DNA from: Colimorpha_A sp045593985
GTDB lineage: Bacteria; Bacillota; Clostridia; Oscillospirales; CAG-272
Assembly (NCBI GenBank): GCA_045593985.1
Contig: JAZNXR010000091.1
Location: 1-12,884 of the forward strand
Direction: 5' to 3'
DNA length: 12,884 nt
Below are positions 1 to 7,101 of this stretch, one piece after another (position 1 is the first letter of the stretch; each line of letters begins with the position of its first letter). The notes below the pieces were generated by a model. It saw only the letters and a program-made list of their open reading frames with translations. It was not told the origin of the DNA and ran no database searches. A program made the translations under genes and the position numbers.

Positions 1-190
1 CCCCAAGGGGAAGGCAAGACAGCGTGGCGAAGCTTCGCCGCTTTATTTGTAGGGAGCGACGTCCTCGACGCCCCGCATCAAAACGATGTTACATTCCTCC
101 CGAACACCTCATCCGGTTTCGCTTCGCTCAACCACCTTCCCCTGAGGGGAAGGCAAGAGGGCGTGGCGGAGCTTTGGTATGTTGTTGGTA
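1..190. repeat. Mosaic intergenic palindromic repeats, left edge
   Basis: This is a non-coding patchwork of two repeat families that recur at the right edge of the window. One unit (about 48-77) starts TGTAGGG and carries the core CGTCCTCGA with GC-rich arms. The other (85-158) runs from GATGTTACATTCCT through a small internal hairpin (GGTT 115-118 with AACC 130-133) to CTTCCCCTGAGGGGAAGG and CAAGA. The second unit matches 12616-12685 closely except in the internal hairpin, where the arms differ. A third partial copy of the CAAGA-type end lies at 1-20. No coding potential was recognised. Short repeats like these are common in Oscillospirales-type genomes; their function is unknown. Confidence 0.75.
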
Positions 191-212
191 GGGGCGTTTC
201 GGTTACAATAAA

Positions 213-240
213 GAAAGCCTCCGCGAACGGAGGCTTTTCT
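213..240 (-). terminator. Rho-independent terminator after the GH2 gene
   Basis: Read on the minus strand, the hairpin is AAAGCCTCCG, loop TTCG, CGGAGGCTTT: a 10-bp perfect stem (214-223 with 228-237), followed by a T-rich tail (CTTTATT). It lies just 3' of the GH2 stop codon at 249 and would end the transporter-glycosidase transcript. The TTCG tetraloop and GC-rich stem base are typical of strong intrinsic terminators. Confidence 0.85.
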
Positions 241-248
241 TCCTATTA

Positions 249-2528
249 TTATTTATTAGGCTTCTTGATCTTATTGAGCTTCTTATTCATTTTGAGAAGC
301 TCCTCCTTGGTGAAGGAAATGTTCATCATTCCCATCATGCTCGAAAGACGAAGAACCGAGAAGCCGCCGAGCATTTGCATAATGCCGCCCTCTGAGCCTC
401 CCTTGAGGTCAACGTTGAAGTCGCCGGACTTCTTTTCGCCGCCCTTGCCCTTCTTGTTTGCGTTCATCTTCTTTTTGAGCTTGAGTCCAACGCCGATAAA
501 CCAGAGCTTGCCGCGCTTGGTCGACATTATATCGGAGATCTTGTCGTTAAGCGAGAAGCGTCCTTCGGGAGCGGTAACGTCAAACCAGTTGAGAACTGCG
601 CCCTTTTCGACAAGAACGTAGTCCATATTCATTTCGTCGACTCGGCGGATAATTCCCTCGTCGGTAAGCTCGCCCGCCTTTGCAGTGATCTTGCTTTCGC
701 CCTCGTTCTTCACGTCAAAGTAGAAGAAGTGATCGGGTGCGGTCTTTTTGCCGATGCTTTCGCCGTTGACGAAGAGCTCGACCTCGGGCAGGTTCGAATA
801 GACGGTTACCTTCGTTACCTCCTCGACTCTGTCGACGTATCTCTTTCCGCAGAGATGAATAAACGGATCGACCTCGGGAGATACAAGCCACGCCTTATAT
901 GCATAGAAGGCGTCCTTCTTGTACTTTCTGTCTATCGTGACAAGTCCCTTGTGATTTTGTCCGTTTTCGCCGCCCTCGGCTCTTGCGTCTGCACCGAAGT
1001 CAAACATATTCCATACGTGAGTTGCCCAGATATATTTGCGGGTAAAGAGCTGCTTTATAAGCTCCTCGTGATAGAACGCCTGATATTCCTCGGTATAGTC
1101 GCCCTGCTTCGGATCGGAGGTATGCCAATTGAGCGCCTCACAGCCGTACTCGGAGCAGCCTATCGGAATGGTCGGATGAGTTTCGTGGAACTTATCGAAC
1201 CACGGGCCGTTCATCGACGGGTCGCCGCCGTACCAGCCGAAATAGTGATTGTAGGAAACTACGTCGGGGATCTGAAGATACGGATCGTCGAGCTTGCACA
1301 TCGACACTGCCGCAATGGTCGTAAGACGGGTTTTGTCGATCTCGTGAACAAGATCGTTCAATATGCGGTGATTTTCAAGAAGATCCTCATCGGAGCCGCC
1401 TATTGAGATCTCGTTCGAAAGTCCCCATACTACAATAGAGGGGTGATTGTAATTCTGATAAACAAGCTCCTTCATCTGCGAAATCGTGTTTTCACGTCCG
1501 AGAGGCATGTGCTTTGAAATATAAGGAATTTCCGCCCAGATAACGAGTCCACGCTCGTCGCAGAGGTCGTAGAAATACTGATCGTGCTGATAGTGTGCAA
1601 GTCTGACCGTCGTTTCGCCGACCTCACAGATAAGGTCGATATCCTCCTCGTGATGCTCAGGGAGAAGCGCATTGCCGACGCCCCATCTGTCCTGATGACG
1701 GGATACGCCGCGCAGAGGATATTCCTCGCCGTTCAGAATAAAACCGTTATCGGGATCGATCTTGAAGGTACGTATACCGAAGCGGCTGCATACGTTATCA
1801 ATGACCTCGCCGTTTTCGACTATCTCTGCCTCGCAGCAGTAGAGATAGGGATCCTTTCGTCCGTTCCAAAGACGGACGTCCTTCATCTCGAACAGTACCT
1901 TCGTTTCGGTCGATTCGATCTTGTAAAGCTCGTTTTCTTCCTTATCATATACCGTATAAACGATCGTCTGACCGTTCTTAAGGCTCTTGACATATACCTC
2001 GACCTCGACCGAAGCGTCGGAGCCGTTTACGGCAGGTGTTATGGCAATACCCGGCGCGCCGTAATATTCAAGGTCGAAATGTGTTTCGTTTACGCAGATA
2101 AGGTTGACATCACGGTAGATACCGCCGTAGAAGGTGAAGTCCGCCATCTGCGGATAAACCGTTTCGCTCGGCGAGTTGTCAACTACGACCGCGACCGTCA
2201 CCGTGTCTGCTATTTCATCGGTTATATCGACTCTGAAGGTCGAATATCCGCCGTCGTGATGCGCAAGCTTCTTTTCTCCCACGTACACGTCGGCGCTTGA
2301 ATTTGCTCCCCGAAGCTCAAGATAATATCTGTCGGAAACGGGAAGCTCGTTTTTTTCAAGCGTTTTAACGTAAAGGCAGCTGCCGCGGAAGTAATCGTTT
2401 CCGCCGTCCTGACCGTCGACAGCATTCCATGAATGAGGCAGGTCGACCGTCTCGCCCTCTCGGGAGGCTATATCTGCCGTATTCTTTACAAAAAGCCAAT
2501 TTTTATTTAAAGAAACTATTTTTCTCAT
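249..2528 (-). CDS. Glycoside hydrolase family 2 (beta-galactosidase/beta-glucuronidase-like)
   Basis: A 759-aa retaining glycosidase of family GH2. Visible order: N-terminal jelly-roll sugar-binding domain (about residues 8-155, with the family HDGGYSTF motif), an immunoglobulin-like domain (about 160-262), then a TIM barrel (about 265-555) starting near RGVSRHQD. The predicted acid/base is Glu373 in WGLSNEIS and the predicted nucleophile is Glu460 in CSEYGCE. A further beta-domain reaches about residue 655. It is followed by a ~100-residue Lys/Gly/Met-rich tail (from about residue 659) that is not part of the core fold. The ATG at 2528 is preceded by AGGGAG at good distance; an upstream TTG at 2567 would overlap the transporter and lacks a ribosome site. 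There is no signal peptide, so it probably acts in the cytoplasm on sugar brought in by the transporter gene, whose stop lies 1 bp upstream. The exact substrate (galactoside, glucuronide or other) cannot be read from the sequence. Confidence 0.93.
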   Translation of the reverse strand: MRKIVSLNKNWLFVKNTADIASREGETVDLPHSWNAVDGQDGGNDYFRGSCLYVKTLEKNELPVSDRYYLELRGANSSADVYVGEKKLAHHDGGYSTFRVDITDEIADTVTVAVVVDNSPSETVYPQMADFTFYGGIYRDVNLICVNETHFDLEYYGAPGIAITPAVNGSDASVEVEVYVKSLKNGQTIVYTVYDKEENELYKIESTETKVLFEMKDVRLWNGRKDPYLYCCEAEIVENGEVIDNVCSRFGIRTFKIDPDNGFILNGEEYPLRGVSRHQDRWGVGNALLPEHHEEDIDLICEVGETTVRLAHYQHDQYFYDLCDERGLVIWAEIPYISKHMPLGRENTISQMKELVYQNYNHPSIVVWGLSNEISIGGSDEDLLENHRILNDLVHEIDKTRLTTIAAVSMCKLDDPYLQIPDVVSYNHYFGWYGGDPSMNGPWFDKFHETHPTIPIGCSEYGCEALNWHTSDPKQGDYTEEYQAFYHEELIKQLFTRKYIWATHVWNMFDFGADARAEGGENGQNHKGLVTIDRKYKKDAFYAYKAWLVSPEVDPFIHLCGKRYVDRVEEVTKVTVYSNLPEVELFVNGESIGKKTAPDHFFYFDVKNEGESKITAKAGELTDEGIIRRVDEMNMDYVLVEKGAVLNWFDVTAPEGRFSLNDKISDIMSTKRGKLWFIGVGLKLKKKMNANKKGKGGEKKSGDFNVDLKGGSEGGIMQMLGGFSVLRLSSMMGMMNISFTKEELLKMNKKLNKIKKPNK

Positions 2529-2529
2529 T

Positions 2530-4122
2530 TTATTCTCCCTGTTCAGCTTCTGCCTTTCTTGCCGCAAGCTCGGTATTCATCTTGTTAAGAGTTTTCTTGT
2601 CGAGGTTATAGATAAGTGCAATACCGATAAACTGAAGCACTGCGCTGAACATATAAAGTCCCGCAACGAGCCAGCACATATTGTGAGAGGTAGCTGCCGA
2701 CTGACCGATCGTTCCGTATTTAGCCTGATATCCGAGCCAGCCCATAATGAGAAGCACCATGGACGGGCCGATTCCCTGTGCGAGCTTACGGAAGAAGGAG
2801 TGGAGCGAGTAGACCGTTCCCTCCTCGCGAGTGCCGAATTTCCATTCGTTGTAGTCAATAGCGTCGCCCATCATTGCCCACGATACGCAGGTGTAAACGC
2901 CCATGCCGATACCGTAGATCACGAGTCCGAGCAGATATACGACAAGCGAGGTCTTTACACTACTTATTGTCGGGAAAATGAGCATTATGACGCCGCCGAC
3001 AAGCGATATGACCGTACCGAATACCGAAGCTTCCTTTTTGCCGTATTTCTTGACTATCTTCGTAATGAAGGGCATAAAGAGGAACATCGGAAGGAATCCG
3101 ATCATCTGAACGATGCCCGACATTGATGCCATATTAAAATAGGTAGCGAACATTATCGTAGTCGCAGTTGCTGCAGCATTCATGCCGAGGAACATTCCCA
3201 TCGCCGCCAGCGTTGCGCCAACTGCGGGACGGTTTCTCATAAACTTGCCGAATGCCTTTGCGATGTTGAACTTTTCGCCCTTTTCGTTCGTCTTGACGGT
3301 GTTTTCGTCAACACGGACTGTTATATTCCTGATCATGAAAAGGAATGCGAGGAAGCCGATAACGCCCATAATAAGCGCAGCCCAGAACACTCTGTCGCCA
3401 AGAAGGACCTCAAGAGGCTTACCCGTGAGCGGGCTTAATACTTCTTCGCCCATCTTGTAGGGCTCCTTGGTCAAGGGGTTGATAACGATATTTTCGGGGC
3501 TGAATTTTTCTGCCGCATCCTTCGGAATTTCGATCTTGCTTAAGAAGTTGGTCGTTCCGTCGAATTTAACCTTACGCCAGATAAGCATGGGAAGAATGGT
3601 GCTGGGAAGAAGGTTACCGATCATAGAGCCGATCGAACGCCAAGTCGAAAGCTGTGCGCGTTCACCGACGTCCTCGGTAACGAGAGACAGCATCGAGCCG
3701 TAAGGCACGTTTGCAATCGTATAGAACGCATCCCAAACGATGTATCCGAGCACAAAAAGGATCGCCTTTACAACCTTCGGTGCGCCCGGGAACGGAAGAA
3801 ACACCGCCGCGCCGCCAACAAGCAGACCGCAAGCGCCTATTAAAATATAGGTCTTGAACTTGCCTATTTTGTATTTTCTTCTGTCATTGTCGATAATCGA
3901 GCCGATCATCGGATCGTTTACCGCGTCCCAGATCTGAACGAGAAGAAGAAGTATCGAAAGAAGCCCCGTCTCAAGCATCATGTAGACGAGCCAGAAGGTC
4001 TGAACCGTGTTTTTGAGCGAGAAGCTCATGTTACAGCCGAGATCTCCCGCCGCATAAGCGAGCTTATCTCTTATGCCGAATTTACGATAACCGCGTGCAT
4101 CGAGTTGTTTCTCTTTTTTCAT
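2530..4122 (-). CDS. GPH-family (MelB-like) sugar:cation symporter
   Basis: A 530-aa, 12-helix-type membrane transporter of the glycoside-pentoside-hexuronide:cation symporter family (MFS clan). Family signatures are visible: N-terminal AYAAGDLGCNMSF (residues 22-34), the cytoplasmic motif DAVNDPMIGSIID (66-78) followed by basic residues and GKFK, and the late motif DAIDYNEWKFGTREEG. The Asp residues near the second helix are the usual cation/sugar coordination sites in MelB. Residues about 184-243 form an unusually long hydrophilic loop with a PLT-x-x-P motif twice (216-221 and 231-236). The ATG at 4122 has AAGGGGG about 9 nt upstream; a TTG at 4149 is less credible. It is the first gene of an operon with the GH2 enzyme and very likely imports that enzyme's substrate, but the sugar is not identifiable. 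Confidence 0.92.
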   Translation of the reverse strand: MKKEKQLDARGYRKFGIRDKLAYAAGDLGCNMSFSLKNTVQTFWLVYMMLETGLLSILLLLVQIWDAVNDPMIGSIIDNDRRKYKIGKFKTYILIGACGLLVGGAAVFLPFPGAPKVVKAILFVLGYIVWDAFYTIANVPYGSMLSLVTEDVGERAQLSTWRSIGSMIGNLLPSTILPMLIWRKVKFDGTTNFLSKIEIPKDAAEKFSPENIVINPLTKEPYKMGEEVLSPLTGKPLEVLLGDRVFWAALIMGVIGFLAFLFMIRNITVRVDENTVKTNEKGEKFNIAKAFGKFMRNRPAVGATLAAMGMFLGMNAAATATTIMFATYFNMASMSGIVQMIGFLPMFLFMPFITKIVKKYGKKEASVFGTVISLVGGVIMLIFPTISSVKTSLVVYLLGLVIYGIGMGVYTCVSWAMMGDAIDYNEWKFGTREEGTVYSLHSFFRKLAQGIGPSMVLLIMGWLGYQAKYGTIGQSAATSHNMCWLVAGLYMFSAVLQFIGIALIYNLDKKTLNKMNTELAARKAEAEQGE

Positions 4123-4175
4123 TAAAAAATACCCCCTTGCGCTATACAAATAATATTATTGCCTGCGGTAGATAT

Positions 4176-4204
4176 ATAGTAACACATTCACGATAAAATT
4201 GCAA
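4176..4204 (-). promoter_or_regulatory. Sigma-A promoter of the transporter-GH2 operon
   Basis: On the minus strand there is a -35 box TTGCAA (4199-4204), a 17-bp spacer, and a -10 box TACTAT (4176-4181). The start of transcription would fall near 4169, about 45 nt before the transporter ATG. The surrounding AT-rich stretch 4205-4262 contains no gene and no clear palindromic operator. Confidence 0.65.
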
Positions 4205-4287
4205 CAATAAATGCATTTTTTGTGTATTTTTTCTCTCAAATGCCACAAAATGAATTTTTTTATTCGTAAGCGACCAAAATTACGCTA

Positions 4288-4316
4288 TTGACAAACCGCT
4301 CGCTAAATGCTATAAT
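4288..4316 (+). promoter_or_regulatory. Perfect consensus sigma-A promoter for the tRNA-Leu region
   Basis: TTGACA (4288-4293), exactly 17 bp, then TATAAT (4311-4316). This is a full match to the housekeeping consensus, as is usual for stable-RNA genes. Transcription should begin near 4323, about 20 nt before the first tRNA-like module and roughly 390 nt before the intact tRNA-Leu. No comparably strong promoter was found nearer the tRNA. Confidence 0.85.
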
Positions 4317-4338
4317 ACAAAGCGTGTTGATCCACAAC

Positions 4339-4540
4339 TTAATATGCGGGTATGGCGGAATCGACCATAGGTCGGGGAGAATTCGGAGCTTTGAGTCCGA
4401 GCGCCGCCGGTGGCGGATGAAGCGAGGATGAAAAGGCGTAGCGGTCGAAATTTGGCGAAGCGATAAGCGAGCAACAAATTTCGGGCACCGCAAGCGGTCA
4501 CGCGCGGCTGCCAAATATGGGAGCTTCGTGAAAACCCGCA
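4339..4540 (+). repeat. tRNA-Leu-headed module A (pseudo-tRNA or structured RNA)
   Basis: From 4346 the sequence is identical to the first 16 nt of the downstream tRNA-Leu (GCGGGTATGGCGGAAT), including a shared AATAT before it. It then diverges into a hairpin CGACC-ATA-GGTCG (4362-4374) and GAATTCGGAG. A variable middle (4389-4500) holds further inverted repeats: CCGCC-GGT-GGCGG, GAAATTTG...CAAATTTC, and ACCGC-AA-GCGGT. A conserved tail follows (4501-4535). The end ACCCGCA (4534-4540) can pair with the opening TGCGGGT, mimicking a tRNA acceptor stem around about 195 nt. It has no anticodon arm or T arm, so it cannot be a normal tRNA. It may be a decayed or invaded tRNA-Leu copy, or a transcribed structured RNA. 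Confidence 0.6.
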
Positions 4541-4556
4541 AATGAAATAATACAAT

Positions 4557-4682
4557 TTAATATGCGGGTATGGCGGAATCGACCGTAGGTCGGGGAGAAT
4601 TCGGAGAATTCTCAACGCAGAACACTTGTGTTCTGCCGCAGACTGCGCGCGCGGCTGCCAAGCATGGGAGCTTTGCGGAAAC
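4557..4682 (+). repeat. tRNA-Leu-headed module B (second copy)
   Basis: The first 50 nt (4557-4606) match module A (4339-4388) with one difference, in the hairpin loop (CGACC-GTA-GGTCG, 4580-4592). The tail (4648-4682) matches A's tail 4501-4535 at 30 of 35 positions, and all five differences are transitions. The middle is different and shorter: hairpins GAGAATTC-GGA-GAATTCTC and CAGAACAC-TT-GTGTTCTG. There is no 3' acceptor-like ACCCGCA here. An A-rich linker (4681-4711) leads to the true tRNA-Leu. Confidence 0.6.
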
Positions 4683-4711
4683 AAAAAACTAATAAAATTA
4701 AAATTAAATAT

Positions 4712-4798
4712 GCGGGTATGGCGGAATTGGCAGACGCGCTAGATTCAGGTTCTAGTGACTTCACGGTCGTACAGGTTCAAGTCCTGCTACCCGCACCA
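4712..4798 (+). tRNA. tRNA-Leu(CAG)
   Basis: An 87-nt class II tRNA including an encoded CCA. The acceptor stem GCGGGTA pairs perfectly with TACCCGC (4788-4794), the discriminator is A4795, and CCA is at 4796-4798. The anticodon arm is CTAGA-TTCAGGT-TCTAG, giving anticodon CAG (leucine CTG codons). The long variable arm (TGACTTCACGGTCG region) is typical of tRNA-Leu, and the T arm contains GGTTCAAGTCC. It is probably co-transcribed with modules A and B from the promoter at 4288-4316. Confidence 0.96.
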
Positions 4799-4804
4799 AG
4801 CATT

Positions 4805-4856
4805 CAAGCCCTAACCTTTTACCAATCGGTGAAATGTTCGGGCTTGTTGTTTTCTT
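4805..4856 (+). terminator. Terminator after tRNA-Leu
   Basis: A two-tier hairpin: outer stem CAAGCCC (4805-4811) with GGGCTTG (4840-4846), a 5x5 internal loop, and inner stem TTTTACC (4817-4823) with GGTGAAA (4828-4834, one wobble) closed by AATC. It is followed by TTGTTTTCTT. It probably ends the tRNA transcript; the internal loop makes it weaker than the other terminators here, so some readthrough into ydbS is possible. Confidence 0.6.
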
Positions 4857-4896
4857 AAAAAATATTAGAAAAAATGATAAATACGGAGGAACATTT

Positions 4897-5391
4897 ATGG
4901 AGCTGAAAAAATTAGACAAGAGCGTTCTTAAATTATGGTACATCCGTGCGGCTATCGGAGCGCTTGCGCTGGTGGGAGTCTTTACAAGTGCGGCTGTAAT
5001 CCTGAATGCAACGGACGCGCCCGCCGACGTAACGCTTGCCGTTTTGTTGGGGGTAGGAATAGCTGTTGCTTTACTTCTTACCGTTATTTTAATTATGCCT
5101 GCTCTGCGCTACAAAATGTATGCCTGGGGATACGATGATAAAAGGATCATTGTAAAGCAAGGCGTTATTTTCAGACATAGCGTCGTAATTCCCGTCTGCC
5201 AGATCCAGGATCTTCACAGAACGCAAGGCCCGCTTATGATGATGCTGAATTTGAGTGGCGTAACCATCTCGACGGCAGGCTCTAATTTTGATATTTCTAC
5301 ACTCACGGCCGCAGAAGCTGACCGCATGATAGATGAGCTGGAGCGCAATCTTGAAGCGAGAATTGAGGAGCTCAGAAATGAAGAAATTTGA
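4897..5391 (+). CDS. ydbS: YdbS-like membrane protein with one bacterial PH domain
   Basis: A 164-aa protein with two N-terminal membrane helices (about residues 17-37 and 46-67), then a single cytosolic bacterial PH domain of the DUF304/YdbS type (about 70-147). It shows the usual pattern YKMYAWGYDDKRIIVKQG, then VIP-x-x-x-IQDLHR-x-QGPL and a V-x-I-STAG strand. The ATG at 4897 has GGAGGA 6 nt upstream; a longer reading from 4834 would start inside the tRNA terminator and is rejected. The following gene overlaps by 14 bp, giving the conserved ydbS-ydbT pairing. In Bacillus subtilis the ydbST pair belongs to the cell-envelope stress (SigW) regulon and contributes to resistance against antimicrobial peptides. 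Whether it does so here is inference, and I see no SigW-type promoter. Confidence 0.85.
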   Translation: MELKKLDKSVLKLWYIRAAIGALALVGVFTSAAVILNATDAPADVTLAVLLGVGIAVALLLTVILIMPALRYKMYAWGYDDKRIIVKQGVIFRHSVVIPVCQIQDLHRTQGPLMMMLNLSGVTISTAGSNFDISTLTAAEADRMIDELERNLEARIEELRNEEI

Positions 5392-6907
5392 CAAAGGATA
5401 TATTTATTCCAGCTTGTTGTCAGATTTATTCGGCAGTCTTGTGATAGTCTTTATCTTTCTTAAAGATTTATTCTTAGGCGACGAGTCAAGTCCGGAGGAT
5501 ATCAAGGCTGCAATTCCGTTTTTTGTAATCGGATTTGCCGTAGTTTATCTCTGCTTTATCGTCTACCGAATTCTCTATTACAAGACCTCCGGCTACGAGC
5601 TGACGGAGAACGAGGTCAAATGCAACAGGGGCGTACTTTTCAGAAAGCGCTCTGTCTTGGAATATAAGAAGGTACACGCTATCAATAAAAAGCAAAACCT
5701 GTTCCATAGGCTCTTCGGGGTTGCCGTTCTGACGATAGACAGCGGCTCTACAAACACCTCCCACCAGGCTGAAATCACGATTATTGAAAAGGATAAGATT
5801 GCCGATGCCCTGCTGAATGAGCTGAATTTACTGAAGGAGGGCGGCACACGAAATGTTGAAAGCACACAGCCGAATGACGAGCTTCTCCTTTCGGACGAAG
5901 ACAGTCTTTACAGCTTTACCTCCGGCAAGAAGATGCTGTACACGCTCATCAATATAGCGTCTACTGCATTTTTTACGGCGGTGCTTGCCGTGCTTACCGT
6001 TATCGTTCTCGGAATTTGCAAGCTGATGATCAGTCAGAGCTTCCTCGGTACTTGGGGACAGTATTTACTTTACGCCTTTTTGATCACATTGGGCGCTATA
6101 CTGCTGTTCTCGATGTTTTCCCTCATCGGATGCCTGATCCATTCCTTTGTGGGATACTACAAGTTCAGAATCACCAAGCACGGAAATGACATCCGGATCT
6201 CCTACGGACTTTTGGAAAAGCATACCAACACATTCAGCTACGACAGGATCAAGGCGGTTAAGATTACCCAAGGCCTTATGCAAAGGATGCTTGGCTTCGC
6301 ATCCATCCGACTTGAGGTTATCGGTTATACCGTCGATAGCGGCAACGATAACAATAACGCCGATCTTGGCGTGCTTGTGCCGTTCTGTAAGTATGATGAG
6401 ATTGATGAGATATTGGGAAAGGTTTTGCCCGATTATGTTCCGGATAAAAAGCAGACAAAGGCCGCTTCCTATTTCCCGTTTATATCCTGGTTTGCCTTAA
6501 TTCTCGGTATCGTAACAGGCGTTGTACTGTTAGAAGCAATCCTGCCGATGCTGATATTCAACGCTTCTTCCTCGGTGATGACCGCCGTTGCTTTTGCAAT
6601 TATAGGAGCGGGAGCAATAATACTTTTCGTAAAAGCATTGAGCGCTGTTCTCAGTTACCAAAACAACGGCCTTGCGATCAGCGACGGTAAAATAACGGCG
6701 TATTACGGCGGTTTTACCAAAAACGTTACCGTGTTTATGGCTCGTAATCTCATTGCGGCAGAGGATATAACGACGCCGCTTCGCCAAAAAGCAGGTATTA
6801 CAAGCCTTGTTATGCACCTGAAAACTAATGCGCTGTCAAACGAAGTAAAGGTGCATATTCAAGCTACTGCTCTTTCAGAAGAATTGGAAAAGCTGCTGAC
6901 GCTGTAA
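5378..6907 (+). CDS. ydbT: YdbT-like membrane protein with three bacterial PH domains
   Basis: A 509-aa integral membrane protein. It repeats the unit of two membrane helices plus PH domain three times: helices about 13-33 and 45-67 with PH domain 68-150; helices about 190-214 and 227-255 with PH domain 260-348; helices about 367-394 and 398-424 with PH domain 426-505. Each domain shows the YdbS/YdbT signature, e.g. YELTENEVKCNRGVLFRK in the first and FRITKHGNDIRISYGLLEK in the second. The length fits B. subtilis YdbT (about 490 aa). The ATG at 5378 lies inside the end of ydbS and is preceded by GAGGAG. The two proteins probably act as a complex in the membrane; the molecular activity is unknown for the family. 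Confidence 0.85.
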   Translation: MKKFDKGYIYSSLLSDLFGSLVIVFIFLKDLFLGDESSPEDIKAAIPFFVIGFAVVYLCFIVYRILYYKTSGYELTENEVKCNRGVLFRKRSVLEYKKVHAINKKQNLFHRLFGVAVLTIDSGSTNTSHQAEITIIEKDKIADALLNELNLLKEGGTRNVESTQPNDELLLSDEDSLYSFTSGKKMLYTLINIASTAFFTAVLAVLTVIVLGICKLMISQSFLGTWGQYLLYAFLITLGAILLFSMFSLIGCLIHSFVGYYKFRITKHGNDIRISYGLLEKHTNTFSYDRIKAVKITQGLMQRMLGFASIRLEVIGYTVDSGNDNNNADLGVLVPFCKYDEIDEILGKVLPDYVPDKKQTKAASYFPFISWFALILGIVTGVVLLEAILPMLIFNASSSVMTAVAFAIIGAGAIILFVKALSAVLSYQNNGLAISDGKITAYYGGFTKNVTVFMARNLIAAEDITTPLRQKAGITSLVMHLKTNALSNEVKVHIQATALSEELEKLLTL

Positions 6908-6908
6908 T

Positions 6909-6995
6909 GACGGATCTCTTTTCAGGTCTATCTTCAATTACAGAGGCATCGCAGTAAAGACTGATTACTATAAGGACGTTTTAAATATCCTGTGA
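6909..6995 (+). pseudogene. Possible 3' remnant of an unknown gene
   Basis: Between the ydbT stop and the terminator, the frame starting at 6909 reads 28 codons without a start, including IFNYRGIAVKTDYYKDVL, and ends at TGA (6993-6995). The composition is protein-like, but there is no ATG, no ribosome site and no family I recognise. It may be the degraded end of a lost gene, or chance. Confidence 0.2.
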
Positions 6996-7019
6996 AACGA
7001 GCAGATTGACGAGTGCAAA

Positions 7020-7056
7020 AATAAATATCCCCCCGCTATGCGGGGGGATATTTATT
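7020..7056. terminator. Bidirectional terminator between ydbT and manA
   Basis: A perfect 17-bp inverted repeat: 7020-7036 (AATAAATATCCCCCCGC) and 7040-7056, loop TAT. The G/C core flanked by A/T arms gives a U-rich 3' side in both directions, fitting its position between the convergent ydbST and alaX-manA units. Confidence 0.9.
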
Positions 7057-7101
7057 AAAATCAAGCAGCCTTGTGGCACGGAGATATCGCTTTTTTCGGT
7101 A

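Noticed and set aside
163..621. Plus-strand open frame overlapping the terminator and the end of the GH2 gene
   Set aside because: Antisense shadow of a well-supported gene; it crosses a terminator hairpin and has no ribosome site or family features.
4346..4606. Modules A and B as functional tRNA genes
   Set aside because: Only the first 16 nt match tRNA-Leu. Neither has an anticodon stem-loop or a T arm, and B lacks the 3' acceptor half.
4260..4684. Minus-strand open frames of 93 and 124 aa, rich in Pro/Arg, across the tRNA-like modules
   Set aside because: They have no ribosome site, repeat the same segment twice because the DNA repeats, and read antisense through tRNA-Leu-derived sequence; best explained as non-coding.
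4346..4798. Attachment site of an integrative element at tRNA-Leu
   Set aside because: Integrases usually duplicate the 3' end of a tRNA gene; here the 5' end is repeated, and no integrase gene is present in the window.
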